A stretch of 52,507 nucleotides of DNA, taken from the NCBI GenBank assembly GCA_018398765.1, contig JAHBMJ010000028.1:2501-55007 (forward strand), in the 5' to 3' direction. Positions 9,409 to 21,795 of this stretch are shown here, piece by piece. A program made the position numbers and the translations under genes. The DNA is from Chromera velia (Eukaryota; Sar; Chromeraceae). A model generated the notes under the pieces. That model was not told the DNA's origin. It was given only the letters and a program-made list of their open reading frames with translations, and did not search any database. Numbering within the stretch: the first letter of the stretch is position 1; every line of letters starts with the position of its first letter.

Positions 9409-11669
9409 GAGAGAGAGGCCCCCTGAAGAAGGCGCGAGGGGGGATCAGAGTGAAATGAAAACTATTGGAGGAAGAGTGTATTCACGTTCATTCTTCCCAT
9501 GAGTGATCAAATGCACCGCAACTTCTGTTTCAGCTGAGGGAGAGAGGCAGGGAAGGAGGCGCGATTTGTCCCCCTCTCTTTCTCTTTGTTTTTGAAGTCC
9601 TGTCGCATTCTTGTCGTTTGCAGTGTGGGTGTGCAGAAACAAACGCATAAACAAACAAACAAACACGATGCATGCATGCCGTCGAGGCCTCTCTCGTCTC
9701 TCAGGGCAAGAGAGAGAGCAGAGAGAGGTCTGTCTGAGAAGAGAAGAGAAGAAAACAGAAGAGAAAAGAGAGCACGAAGGGAGGAAGGGTGCTTCCCCCC
9801 CTCTTGCGTAGTACGTCTGTTGAAAAAGAAAAAGCTGACCCTCCACCTCCGCTATTCCTTCCAACCGGCCTACATCAGGAAGTGATCGAGTGAATGAATG
9901 CTCAGACACATCCGTCTGTCTGTCTGTCTGTCCGACTGAATGTACGTCTGATAGAATGGAATGCACATGCTTGCGCTCATTCCCTTCTCTCGGGAGGGAG
10001 ACAAGCAAGAGGTGGCCTGGCCTGTATGGTAAAGGAAGAAAGGAAGGAATGACAGCTAGACACAAAGAGTGGGCGACCTATGTATGGAGGAAGTAATCTA
10101 CTTGGAATGAGTGTGAGTGAGATCTGCATGCGAGTCTGCGCAGAGAGGGTGAGAGGAAAGGGAGGGAGGAGGCTGTAGCCTGCCCCTTTCTTTCTTTTGT
10201 GCTTTGTCTGTCTCTTTGTTTGTTTTTTTTCATCAAAGATGTTGCTGCTCTCCGCCTTGTCTTCTGTTTCTCTCTCTTTCTCTTTCCTTTTCTTTCTTTC
10301 TTTCTTTCACGAAGGATCGTCTTTTTCGATCCAAAAGTTGACAGACAGTCGGACAAAAGGAGTGATCTGTCGCCCAAAAGTGAGAGCCAGCGAACTATAT
10401 CTAAAGTGCGTCATGTATGAACAGAGCGGGGCTTTGAAAAATAATGATGAGAAGCACTGCAAGAAGGTACACAGAGACCCGAACGTGAGCCACGCGTGCG
10501 GCATGTGTCGCGTCGTTTGAGTGAGAAAAAGTCGACCCAAAATTGCTTGTCTGCCTTTCCAACGATCAATGCAGAAACTTGAAGTTGCGTTTTGTGTCGA
10601 GGGAAATTTAAATTTTGGTTTCAAAATCGAAAATCAATGTCAAGATGCATGAAATAACGATCGAGTCCCAGTCTTCCTTCCATTCTGTTTTCTTTCACTC
10701 CGCCCTTCCCTTCTCCTTCGCTCGCCTTTCCCTGGCAGGCAGTGAAGAGGTTGATTTCAATCAATGTACGTCGACTAACGGATCCATGCACTGCCTCGAT
10801 CCTTTTGTGTGATTGATGCATGCTGTCAAATTTGTTCACATCTGATTTAACCTTCTTGAGTTGCGATGTGCATGTCGGTGTGCATGCATGTTGTTGTGAG
10901 TTGCCCTCCTCCGATCGATCTGTTCAAAGGGAAGTTTCAGTTTTTTAACGCAGTCTGAGAATGTTGCAAACAATAAAGACCCACTTGAATTCCGTTAGAC
11001 ATTTCGTGTGCATGGCATTGATCCTTTCGTCATTGTTCATTCTCAAATTGCGTCGTGCACTTGTCACATGATGTGCAAACTGCTGTGTCAGTGGCCAAAC
11101 GGGCGAAGGTGCTCAGTGTGTCAGACCGTCAGAGCATGAATGGATCCATCAACCATCGCCGTTCGGTTGATGGTTTGTAGTGCAATACGTAAGTTGGATC
11201 AATCGATCGATCGAGTAATGCATGCATGTGCATGGTGCCACTTAGTGCCAGCGCAGCTGCTGCAGCAGCAGGGGTAAGAAATTAGATCCATAAAAATCAA
11301 TGTGATACCATTTGATGCATGACTCATTGACTCTTATTCAATGAATACTTTTAAACTTAAATTTACTATTAACTTAAGAATAAGCTTCAACTGAGTTATT
11401 GATAACTCTCGAAATTTTTAAGGTACCGAAAGTACCGGTACCAAAAAACGGAACCACCCCCCTTTAAAGTCCCGAATTACCGAAAGACACGGTGATTGAC
11501 AACCGTGAATATGATCATACTAAGTGATATCATAATGTTATATATATTTTTACAGCGTTATATTAAGTCGGGATATGGAAAACTATGTAAAACCCGTGTT
11601 TAATTAAAGAAAGTTTTTTAAAGTGTGTTCATTTTGTGTCATTTTTAATTGAAAAATGATATTTAAAAG
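9218..11669. other. Intergenic, no gene seen
   Basis: A GA microsatellite occupies about 9379-9417, a (TCTG)n run about 9910-9935. Open frames at 9445-10065 and 10197-10520 are low-complexity. From about 10850 the sequence becomes AT-richer, with TGCATGCA and GATC palindromes. An AATAAA on the plus strand at about 10971 is too far from the RhaT-like stop to assign. Confidence 0.6.
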
Positions 11670-11754
11670 CTTGATCTAACCTCCCTGAACCTAAGTGTCA
11701 CTTAAAAAAATATAATCAAGATTATCTCTATCTGTGGCATCTTTTTTCAAGAAA

Positions 11755-11779
11755 CCGTCCACGCCTGCGGCGTAGACGG
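11755..11779. other. Hairpin inside the MITE
   Basis: An 11-bp stem (ccgtccacgcc / ggcgtagacgg, one mismatch) around a TGC loop. It stands out as GC-rich in an AT-rich setting. Confidence 0.7.
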
Positions 11780-11830
11780 TCAAGACACCGTCCAGATATG
11801 CGGCTTTGGCTTTCAAGACACCATAAATGA

Positions 11831-11849
11831 TCCGCGCCTGTGGCGCGGA
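11831..11849. other. Second perfect hairpin inside the MITE
   Basis: tccgcgcc-tgt-ggcgcgga forms a perfect 8-bp stem with a 3-base loop. It resembles the first hairpin in size and GC content, as if the interior grew by duplication. Confidence 0.75.
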
Positions 11850-12045
11850 CTTTCAAGCTTATCCCAAAATGCGGCCTAAACTTTCAAGTGGTAGTTAGGT
11901 TCAGGGAGGTCCTTGATCTAACATAACATTCAAAAAGTTGATTCTTACTAGTATAAAAGTCAATTTTTGAATGAAAAACACCATTTTTACAGGTGTAAAC
12001 TTCATTTTTTAGTCTGTGTTATCTATCATCTTCTGACTAGGTTTC

Positions 12046-12110
12046 TAACCTAAACCTAACTTAAAACCTAAACTAACTTTAATTAACCTAAGCCTCCTAA
12101 CCTAACCTAA
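12046..12110. repeat. Degenerate CCTAA/CCTAAA repeats (telomere-like)
   Basis: Short stretch rich in taacctaaacctaac and cctaacctaacctaat motifs, irregularly spaced. It resembles degenerate plant/alga-type telomere repeat (CCCTAAA) but never has three C in a row. It lies 60 bp before the satellite array. Similar words (aaacctaagtcacctaac) occur beyond the array at about 22241. Confidence 0.4.
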
Positions 12111-12170
12111 TTGGATATCCTCCTAGAAGCTTAGCATATACCAGTGGGCTGTTGGTGATAACATATGATT

Positions 12171-15100
12171 GTTCAGATCTGTCTTTCCTCCAAACTGGCT
12201 AGCGTATATAGACTTCCTGGATCTTCTTAGACAGATCTTAACTTTAGTATCTGCATCTGTGTAGTCTGTTCTACGTACAGGATGAGAGCCTGTCCCAAGA
12301 CGTACCTACCAGTCGGACCTCCTGATCAGAGTCTTTCAGTAGCAAGCTCAATCAAGCTAGCCTCTTGTGTATTGATCTGTATTGTACTGCATGCAAGCTT
12401 TGCATTCAATGCGTCTCTCTGTATTGCAATATGCATGCATGACAGAGATCCGGTTGGAAACATCTTTCTGGCTCTCTCTCTCTCTCTTCCCTCCTCAGTT
12501 CTCTTCTGTCTTCTCACTTCTGGGTCGGTCAACAGTACATCTTCCTTTCTCCAACTCGTTTCTTCTTTTCTTCTCACAATGCAAGTACCTCCTGCCTGCT
12601 CTGCCATCTTCTCAGGCTTCCACTGGCATACCCTCACAGAAGACTTTCCTTTCTCCCTCTCATCGTTCCGTTTGGTTGGTTCGAGAATCTGCGTATTGTC
12701 TGGTTCTGCCCTTGTCTGGCTTGTCTTCTTTCTTTTACTTTGATGCCGGTAACGGAGGAAAAGTGTGGACTGCATTCGTTCTTTTTAAAGTGATTTCCCT
12801 GCACGTTCATTCTCTCCCGAAAGCAGTCTTGGGTTCATTCTATGAATACAAAGTCCGATACGGGAAGAAAACAAGGCATCGTTGCTTTCCAAAGGGCAAG
12901 TCTTCATACATGTGCTTCTCTGTCTCACCTGGCTTCCTTTTTTCTCAGTCTCTCTCTGTCTTTTCCTTCCGTACCCTTCTTTTCCTAGTTCTTTTACGTT
13001 CATCTTTGTTCGCGCTGTCTCTCTCTCTCCGAGTCTATTTCTTCCTTGTTTGTTCCATCTCGTATTCTCTGTCTTATCTTTCCTCCCTTCCTCTCTGTTT
13101 CTTTCCCTTCTTGCTCAACGGTGGTCCATTTTCTATCTGTGTCTGTGATGAGTTTGTTTGTCTTTGCTTCTCTATCATTTCCTCTCTTGCTTCCATTTCT
13201 GCTACGTTTCGAGTTTTCTCTTTTCTTGCTCTTCCTTTTGTTTTCATCCATTCTTTAGAGCAAGCCCGGCCTAGACACCTGTAGCCTTCCGGCACTTACA
13301 ATCGCTGCTCCCCCTTGACTGCGGCCGCAAGGGTGGGAAGCTAATAACATACATGAACATAGAAAAAAAGAGGTTAATATCGATTCAACAAGAAATAAGA
13401 CTCAATGGGTTTTCTCCGGTTTTCTCTTCTCTCGTCACTTGCATAACGAATCTTCACTTTAGGTGCTTCTCTCTCTGTCTCTTTACTGTTCTTTCCCTTT
13501 CTTTCCTTACATGCACCGGCCCTCATACATATACACCGAAAGCGGATTTGGCCCCCCAGTTCTGTTTGCCTTGGCCAACACCCCACAATCTCTCTTCTGC
13601 CCATCGACAAGAGAGATGTCAACAAATTAAGCATACATGCAAGCAAAGAAGATAAGTCAAGGGATAAAATGAAAGAATCAGAGGTGATGCACATAAGCAG
13701 TTCTGTTCTGTCTCTCTTCCTCTTTTCCTTTTTTTGCATGTGGTGTCTACATGACTCACTTTTCAGTGTTCCTCAGCCTCCGAACGTTCTGTCTCTGTGT
13801 CTGTTTTGGCGGGTGGACAGATGGGTAGACATGCAAACAATACGCTCCCTTCCCCTCTGTATGCAGTTCTCTTCTCACTGCTTTCTTTGAACCCCCTCTT
13901 CTAGGGTCTTTGCTGGCTTGCCGCTCCAGCCTTCTGGATATTGGCTTTTTGAACACTTTCCAGCTTTCCTTTCTCTTCTTCTTCCTTTCTTTCTGTCCTT
14001 TTGAAATTTCGCTTCTCTTGTTCTTTTTGCATGTGTCGATCATCATGAACCTTTGGGTTTTCGAAACGCTTGGGGCCATTCAATAACTAGCGGATAGAGA
14101 GGCTTCTTTTCTTTGAAGTTACCCTCACTCCAGCAAGATTTCCTTATTCCTGCTGGAGGCACTGTAAGCATCTGACTGGTTCTCTACAATTTCTTTTTGA
14201 CCTGCCTGTGACTCTCTCTCCTTTCCATGCATTGCATTGAAAGGCCTTCAGATTTCTTTCTTTCTTTTCCTTCACCTTCCTATCACCTTTCCTTCTTCTT
14301 TCCTTACTGGTGTAGCCACGTGCTGAAGTAAATTGCTCTACCTTTGCAGAGATAAAGTCTTTTGCGACCCTACCCCCTTTCTTTTCTGTTAATCACTTTC
14401 ACGATGAAACTTTCCCGGTTCCTTAAACTCTCTTTTCTTGGTTGTGATGCCGACGCGGGAAGAAAAAAAGCGGACTGCCAGCGTTTTTTACAAAGTTGGT
14501 CTCTCTGTGCACTAACGTTTCCACTCTTGAGGCAGCCAGTTTCCATGACATTTACCGATGCGTTTCAACGCCGTCTACGTAGGGAGGGATGTGGCTCACT
14601 CTGTTCTCTGCTGCTTTGGCTCCTTCTCCGGGTCAGCATTCCTCAATCCAGCTTCGNNNNNNNNNNNNNNNNNNNACATGCACCGGCCCTCATACATATA
14701 CACCGAAAGCGGATTTGGCCCCCCAGTTCTGTTTGCCTTGGCCAACACCCCACAATCTCTCTTCTGCCCATCGACAAGAGAGATGTCAACAAATTAAGCA
14801 TACACGCAAGCAAAGAAGATAAGTCAAGGGATAAAATGAAAGAATCAGAGGTGATGCATATAAGCGGTTCTGTTCTGTCTCTCTTTCTCTTTTCCCTTTC
14901 TTGCATGTGGTGTCTACATGACTCACTTTTCAGTGTTCCTCAGCCTCCGAGCGTTCTGTCTCTGTGTCTGTTTTGGCGGGTGGACAGATGGGTAGACATG
15001 CAAACAATACGCTCCCTTCCCCTCTGTATGCAGTTCTCTTCTCACTGCTTTCTTTGAACCCCCTCTTCTAGGGTCTTTGCTGGCTTGCCGCTCCAGCCTT

Positions 15101-16343
15101 CTGGATATTGGCTTTTTGAACACTTTCCAGCTTTCCTTTCTCTTCTTCTTCCTTTCTTTCTGTCCTTTTGAAATTTCGCTTCTCTTGTTCTTTTTGCATG
15201 TGTCGATCATCATGAACCTTTGGGTTTTCGAAACGCTTGGGGCCATTCAATAACTAGCGGATAGAGAGGCTTCTTTTCTTTGAAGTTACCCTCACTCCAG
15301 CAAGATTTCCTTATTCCTGCTGGAGGCACTGTAAGCATCTGACTGGTTCTCTACAATTTCTTTTTGACCTGCCTGTGACTCTCTCTCCTTTCCATGCATT
15401 GCATTGAAAGACCTTCGGATTTCTTTCTTTCTTTTCCTTCACCTTCCCATCACCTTTCCTTCTTCTTTCCTTACTGGTGTAGCCACGTGCTGAAGTAAAT
15501 TGCTCCACCTTTGCAGAGACAAAGTCTTTTGCGACCCTACCCCCTTTCTTTTCTGTTAATCACTTTCACGATGAAACTTTTCCGGTTCCTTAAACTCTCT
15601 TTTCTTGGTTGTGATGCGGACGCGGGAAGAAAAAAAGCGGACTGTCAGCGTTTTTTGCAAAGTTGGTCTCTCTGTGCACTAACGTTTCCACTCTTGAGGC
15701 AGCCAGTTTCCATGACATTTACCGATGCGTTTCAACGCTGTCTACGTAGGGAGGGATGTAGCTCACTCTGTTCTCTGCTGCTTTGGCTCCTTCTCCGGGT
15801 CAGCATTCCTCAATCCAGCTTCGCATCTCTTCAGGTCATCAGCTTTCTCTGTTGGATCTCTTCTCTTCCTCACCTTGATAGAGTAATATATAGACAGATA
15901 GAGACGTTTTGATACGATTCTTTCAAATGAGTACAAAGACACACCGAGAGCTTCCTTTTATGATAGAGAGACAGACACAGAGGGATTATACATGGTTCTT
16001 AGCCTGGTGGGCCTCCTCCACCAGCCAAGCTCTGCTACCAGTGTTCAGATCTGTCCTTTCTCCAAACCGGCTAGCGTATATAGACTTCCTGGATCTTCTT
16101 AGACAGATCTTAACTTTAGTGTCTGCGTCTGTATAGTCTGTTCTACATACAGGATGAGAGCCTGTCCCAAGACGTACCTACCAGTCGGACCTCCTGATCA
16201 GAGTCTTTCAGTAGCAAGCTCAATCAAGCCAGCCTCTTGTGTACTGATCTGTATTGTACTGCATGCAAGCTTTGCATTCAATGCGTCTCTCTGTATTATA
16301 ATATGCATGTGTGACAGAGATCTGGTTGGGAACATCTTTCCGG

Positions 16344-16374
<31 letters not shown>

Positions 16375-19061
16375 CTCCTCAGTTCTCTTCTATCTTCTCA
16401 CTTCTGGGTCGGTCAACAGTACATCTTCCTTTCTCCAACTCGTTTCTTCTTTTCTTCTCACAATGCAAGCACGTCCTGCCTGCTCTGCCATCTTCTCAGG
16501 CTTCCACTGGCATGCCCTCACAGAAGACTTTCCTTTCTTCCTCTCATCGTTCCGTTTGGTTGGTTCGAGAATCTGCGTATTGTCTGGTTCTGCCCTTGTC
16601 TGGCTTATCTTCTTTCCTTTACTTTGATGCCGGTAACGGAGGAAAAGTTTGGACTGCATTCGTTCTTTTCAAAGTGATTTCCCTGCACGTTCATTCTCTC
16701 CCGAAAGCAGTTTTGGGTTCATTCTATGAATACAAAGTCCGATGCGGGAAGAAAACAAGGCATCGTTGCTTTCCGAAGGGCAAGTCTTCATACATGTGCT
16801 TCTCTGTCTCACCTGGCTTCCTTTTCTCTCAGTCTGTCTCTGTCTTTTCCTTCCGTACCCTTCTTTTCCTAGTTCTTTTACGTTCATCTTTGGTCGCGCT
16901 GTCTCTCTCTCTCCGAGTCTATTTCTTCCTTGTTTGTTCCGTCTCGTATTCTCTGTCTTGTCTTTCCTCCCTTCCTCTCTGTTTCTTTCCCTTCTTGCTC
17001 AACGGTGGTCCATTTTCTATCTGTGTCTGTGATGAGTTTGTTTGTTTTTGCTTCTCTGTCATTTCCTCTCTTGCTTCCATTTCTGCTATGTTTCGAGTTT
17101 TCTCTTTTCTCGCTCTTCCTTTTGTTTTCATCCATTCTTTAGAGCAAGCCCGGCCTGGACACCTGTAGCCTTCCGGCACTTACAATCGCTGCTCTCCCTT
17201 GACTGCGGCTGCAGGGGGGGGAAGCTAATAACATACATGAACATGGAAAAAAAGAGGTTAATATCGATTCAACAAGAAACAAGACTCAATGGGTTTTCTC
17301 CGGTTTTCTCTTCTCTCATCACTTGCATAACGAATCTTCACTTTAGGTGCTTCTCTCTCTGTCTCTTTACTGTTCTTTCCCTTTCTTTCCTCACATGCAC
17401 CGGCCCTCATACATATACACCGAAAGCGGATTTGGCCCCCCAGTTCTGTTTGCCTTGGCCAACACCCCACAATCTCTCTTCTGCCCATCGACAAGAAAGA
17501 TGTCAACAAATTAAGCATACACGCAAGCAAAGAAGATAAGTCAAGGGATAAAATGAAAGAATCAGAGGTGATGCATATAAGCGGTTCTGTTCTGTCTCTC
17601 TTCCTCTTTTCCCTTTCTTGCATGTGGTGTCTATATGACTCACGTTTCAGTGTTCCTCAGCCTCCGAACATTCTGTCTCTGTGTCTGTTTTGGCGGGTGG
17701 ACAGATGGGTAGACATGCAAACAATACGCTCCCTTCCCCTCTGTATGCAGTTCTCTTCTCACTGCTTTCTTTGAACCCCCTCTTCTAGGGTCTCTGCTGG
17801 CTTGCCGCTCCAGCCTTCCGGATATTGGCTTCTTGGACACTTTTCAGCTTTCCTTTCTCTTCTTCTTCCTTTCTTTCTGTCCCTCCTTTGAAATTTCGCC
17901 TCTCTTATTCTTTTTGCATGTGTTGATCATCATGAACCTTTGGGTTTTCGAAACGCTTGGGGCCATTCAGCAACTAGCGGATAGAGAGGCTTCTTTTCTT
18001 TGAAGTTACCCTCACTCCAGCAAGATTTCCTTATTCCTGCTGGAGGCACTGTAAGCATCTGACTGGTTCTCTACAATTTCTTTTTGACCTGCCTGTGACT
18101 CTCTCTCCTTTCCATGCATCGCATTGAAAGACCTTCGGATTTCTTTCTTTCTTTTCCTTCACCTTCCCATCACCTTTCCTTCTTCTTTCCTTACTGGTGT
18201 AGCCGCGTGCTGAAGTAAATTGCTCTACCTTTGCAGAGATAAAGTCTTTTGCGACCCTACCCCCTTTCTTTTCTGTTAATCACTTTCACGATGAAACTTT
18301 CCCGGTTCCTTAAACTCTCTTTTCTTGGTTGTGATGCCGACGCAGGAAGAAAAAAAGCGGACTGCCAGCGTTTTTTACAAAGTTGGTCTCTCCGTGCACT
18401 AACGTTTCCACTCTTGAGGCAGCCAGTTTCCATGACATTTACCGATGCGTTTCAACGCCGTCTACGTAGGGAGGGATGTGGCTCACTCTGTTCTCTGCTG
18501 CTTTGGCTCCTTCTCCGGGTCAGCATTCCTCAATCCAGCTTCGTATCTCTTCGGGTCATCAGCTTTCTCTGTTGGATCTCTTCTCTTCCTCACCTTGATA
18601 GAGTAATATACAGACAGATAGAGACGTTTTGATACGATTCTTTCAAATGAGTACAAAGACACACCGAGAGCTTCCTTTTATGATAGAGAGACAGACACAG
18701 AGGGATTACACATGGTTCTTAGCCTGGTGGGCCTCCTCCACCAGCCAAGCTCTGCTACCAGTGTTCAGATCTGTCCTTTCTCCAAACCGGCTAGCGTATA
18801 TAGACTTCCTGGATCTTCTTAGACAGATCTTAGCTTTAGTGTCTGCGTTTGTATAGTCTGTTCTACGTACAGGATGAGAGCCTGTCCCAAGACGTACCTA
18901 CCAGTCGGACCTCCTGATCAGAGTCTTTCAGTAGCAAGCTCAATCAAGCCAGCCTCTTGTGTATTGATCTGTATTGTACTGCATGCAAGCTTTGCATTCA
19001 ATGCGTCTCTCTGTATTATAATATGCATGTGTGACAGAGATCTGGTTGGGAACATCTTTCC

Positions 19062-19096
<35 letters not shown>

Positions 19097-21795
19097 CTCC
19101 TCAGTTCTCTTCTATCTTCTCACTTCTGGGTCGGTCAACAGTACATCTTCCTTTCTCCAACTCGTTTCTTCTTCTCTTCTCACAATGCAAGCACGTCCTT
19201 CCTGCTCTGCCATCTTCTCAGGCTTCCACTGGCATGCCCTCACAGAAGACTTTCCTTTCTCCCTCTCATCGTTCCGTTTGGTTGGTTCGAGAATCTGCGT
19301 ATTGTCTGGTTCTGCCCTTGTCTGGCTTGTCTTCTTTCCTTTACTTTGATGCCGGTAACAGGGGAAAAGTTTGGACTGCATTCGTTCTTTTCAAAGTGAT
19401 TTCCCTGCACGTTCATTCTCTCCTGAAAGCAGTCTTGGGTTCATTCTATGAATACAAGGTCCGATGCGGGAAGAAAACAAGGCATCGTTGCTTTCCGAAG
19501 GGCAAGTCTTCATACATGTGCTTCTCTGTCTCACCTGGCTTCCTTTTCTCTCAGTCTCTCTCTGTCTTTTCCTTCCGTACCCTTCTTTTCCTAGTTCTTT
19601 TACGTTCATCTTTGTTCGTGCTGTCTCTCTCTCTCCGAGTCTATTTCTTCCTTGTTTATTCCGTCTCGTATTCTCTGTCTTGTCTTTCCTCCCTTCCTCT
19701 CTGTTTCTTTCCCTTCTTGCTCAACGGTGGTCCATTTTCTATCTGTGTCTGTGATGAGTTTGTTTGTCTTTGCTTCTCTGTCATTTCCTCTCTTGCTTCC
19801 ATTTCTGCTATGTTTCGAGTTTTCTCTTTTCTCGCTCTTCCTTTTGTTTTCATCCATTCTTTAGAGCAAGCCCGGCCTGGACACCTGTAGCCTTCCGGCA
19901 CTTACAATCGCTGCTCCCCCTTGACTGCGGCTGCAGGGGGGGGAAGCTAATAACATATATGAACATGGAAAAAAAGAGGTTAATATCGATTCAACAAGAA
20001 ACAAGACTCAATGGGTTTTCTCCGGTTTTCTCTTCTCTCATCACTTGCATAACAAATCTTCACTTTAGGTGCTTCTCTCTCTGTTTCTTTACTGTTCTTT
20101 CCCTTTCTTTCCTCACATGCACCGGCCCTCATACATATACACCGAAAGCGGATTTGGCCCCCCAGTTCTGTTTGCCTTGGCCAACACCCCACAATCTCTC
20201 TTCTGCCCATCGACAAGAGAGATGTCAACAAATTAAGTATACACGCAAGCAAAGAAGATAAGTCAAGGGATAAAATGAAAGAATCAGAGGTGATGCACAT
20301 AAGCGGTTCTGTTCTGTCTCTCTTCCTCTTTTCCCTTTTTTGCATGTGGTGTCTATATGACTCACGTTTCAGTGTTCCTCAGCCTCCGAACGTTCTGTCT
20401 CTGTGTCTGTTCTGGCAGGTGGACAGATGGGTAGACATGCAAACAATACGCTCCCTTCCCCTCTGTATGCAGTTCTCTTCTCACTGCTTTCTTTGAACCC
20501 CCTCTTCCAGGGTCTCTGCTGGCTTGCCGCTCCAGCCTTCCGGATATTGGCTTCTTGGACACTTTTCAGCTTTTCTTTCTCTTCTTCTTCCTTTCTTTCT
20601 GTCCCTCCTTTGAAATTTCGCCTCTCTTATTCTTTTTGCATGTGTTGATCATCATGAACCTTTGGGTTTTCGAAACGCTTGGGGCCATTCAGCAACTAGC
20701 GGATAGAGAGGCTTCTTTTCTTTGAAGTTACCCTCACTCCAGCAAGATTTCCTTATTCCTGCTGGAGGCACTGTAAGCATCTGACTGGTTCTCTACAATT
20801 TCTTTTTGACCTGCCTGTGACTCTCTCTCCTTTCCATGCATTGCATTGAAAGACCTTCGGATTTCTTTCTTTCTTTTTCTTCACCTTCCCATCACCTTTC
20901 CTTCTTCTTTCCTTACTGGTGTAGCCACGTGCTGAAGCAAATTGCTCCACCTTTGCAGAGACAAAGTCTTTTGCGACCCTACCCCCTTTCTTTTCTGTTA
21001 ATCACTTTCACGATGAAACTTTCCCGGTTCCTTAAACTCTCTTTTCTTGGTTGTGATGCCGACGCGGGAAGAAAGAAAGCGGACTGTCAGCGTTTTTTGC
21101 AAAGTTGGTCTCTCTGTGCACTAACGTTTCCACTCTTGAGGCAGCCAGTTTCCATGATATTTACCGATGCGTTTCAACGCTGTCTACGTAGGGAGGGATG
21201 TGGCTCACTCTGTTCTCTGCTGCTTTGGCTCCTTCTCCGGGTCAGCATTCCTTAATCCAGCTTCGCATCTCTTCAGGTCATCAGCTTTCTCCGTTGGATC
21301 TCTTCTCTCCCTCACCTTGACAGAGTAATATACAGACAGATAGAGACGTTTCGATACGATTCTTTCAAATGAGTACAAAGACATACCGAGAGCTTCCTTT
21401 TATGATAGAAAGACAGACACAGAGGGATTACACATGGTTCTTAGCCTGGTGGGCCTCCTCCACCAGCCAAGCTCTGCTACCAGTGTTCAGATCTGTCCTT
21501 TCTCCAAACCGGCTAGCGTATATAGACTTTCTAGATCTTCTTAGACAGATCTTAACTTTAGTGTCTGCATCTGTATAGTCTGTTCTATGTATAAGATGAA
21601 AGCCTGTCCCAAGACGTACCTACCAATCGGACCTCCTGATCAGAGTCTTTCAGTAGCAAGCTCAAGCTCAATCAAGCCAGCCTCTTGTGTATTGATCTGT
21701 ATTATACTGCATGCAAGCTTTACATTCAATGCGTCTCTCTGTATTGCAATATGCATGCACGACAGAGATCTGGTTGGGAACATCTTTTCGGTTCT
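12171..21795. repeat. Tandem satellite array, 2.72-kb unit
   Basis: The same sequence recurs in direct orientation. Taking gttcagatctgtc as the unit start, copies begin at 12171, 16043, 18763 and 21485. Unit lengths are 3872 (with the gap and a duplicated segment), 2720 and 2722, and the last copy is cut off after about 310 bp. Copies differ by scattered substitutions and by the length of CT tracts (for example near 12470, 16340, 19065). The plus strand is strongly pyrimidine-rich. Long frames occur, such as 18874-19890, but a CT-tract length change throws the equivalent frame off in the other units, so I do not call them genes. No reverse transcriptase, integrase, transposase or rRNA signature was seen. 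Confidence 0.9.
14657..14675. other. Assembly gap (19 N)
   Basis: Nineteen N inside the first satellite unit. The bases before the gap (13509-14656) and after it (14676-15823) are copies of the same 1148-bp part of the unit. Confidence 0.98.

Larger units (their letters stand above)
11670..11920. mobile_element. MITE: 232-bp non-autonomous DNA transposon with TIRs and probable 9-bp target duplication
   Basis: The element spans 11679-11910. Its left end reads acctccctgaacctaa and its right end is the exact inverse, ttaggttcagggaggt. Extending to 25 bp leaves three mismatches (gtgtcactt against ctaccactt). Both sides are flanked by the direct repeat cttgatcta (11670-11678 and 11912-11920), with one extra C on the right. 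No coding capacity. The interior has two GC-rich hairpins and repeats of the motif tttcaag. A 9-bp duplication suits Mutator-like elements, but the TIRs are short and the superfamily is not certain. Confidence 0.75.

Noticed and set aside
12382-13284. 300-codon ORF in the satellite, and its relatives at 16311 and 18874
   Set aside because: The frame changes with CT-tract length between units, residues are Ser/Leu/Phe-rich, and no domain is seen; kept only as a finding.
12171-21795. Satellite array as an LTR retrotransposon or rDNA
   Set aside because: No polymerase, integrase or protease motifs, no long terminal repeats with TG...CA ends, and no rRNA-like sequence.
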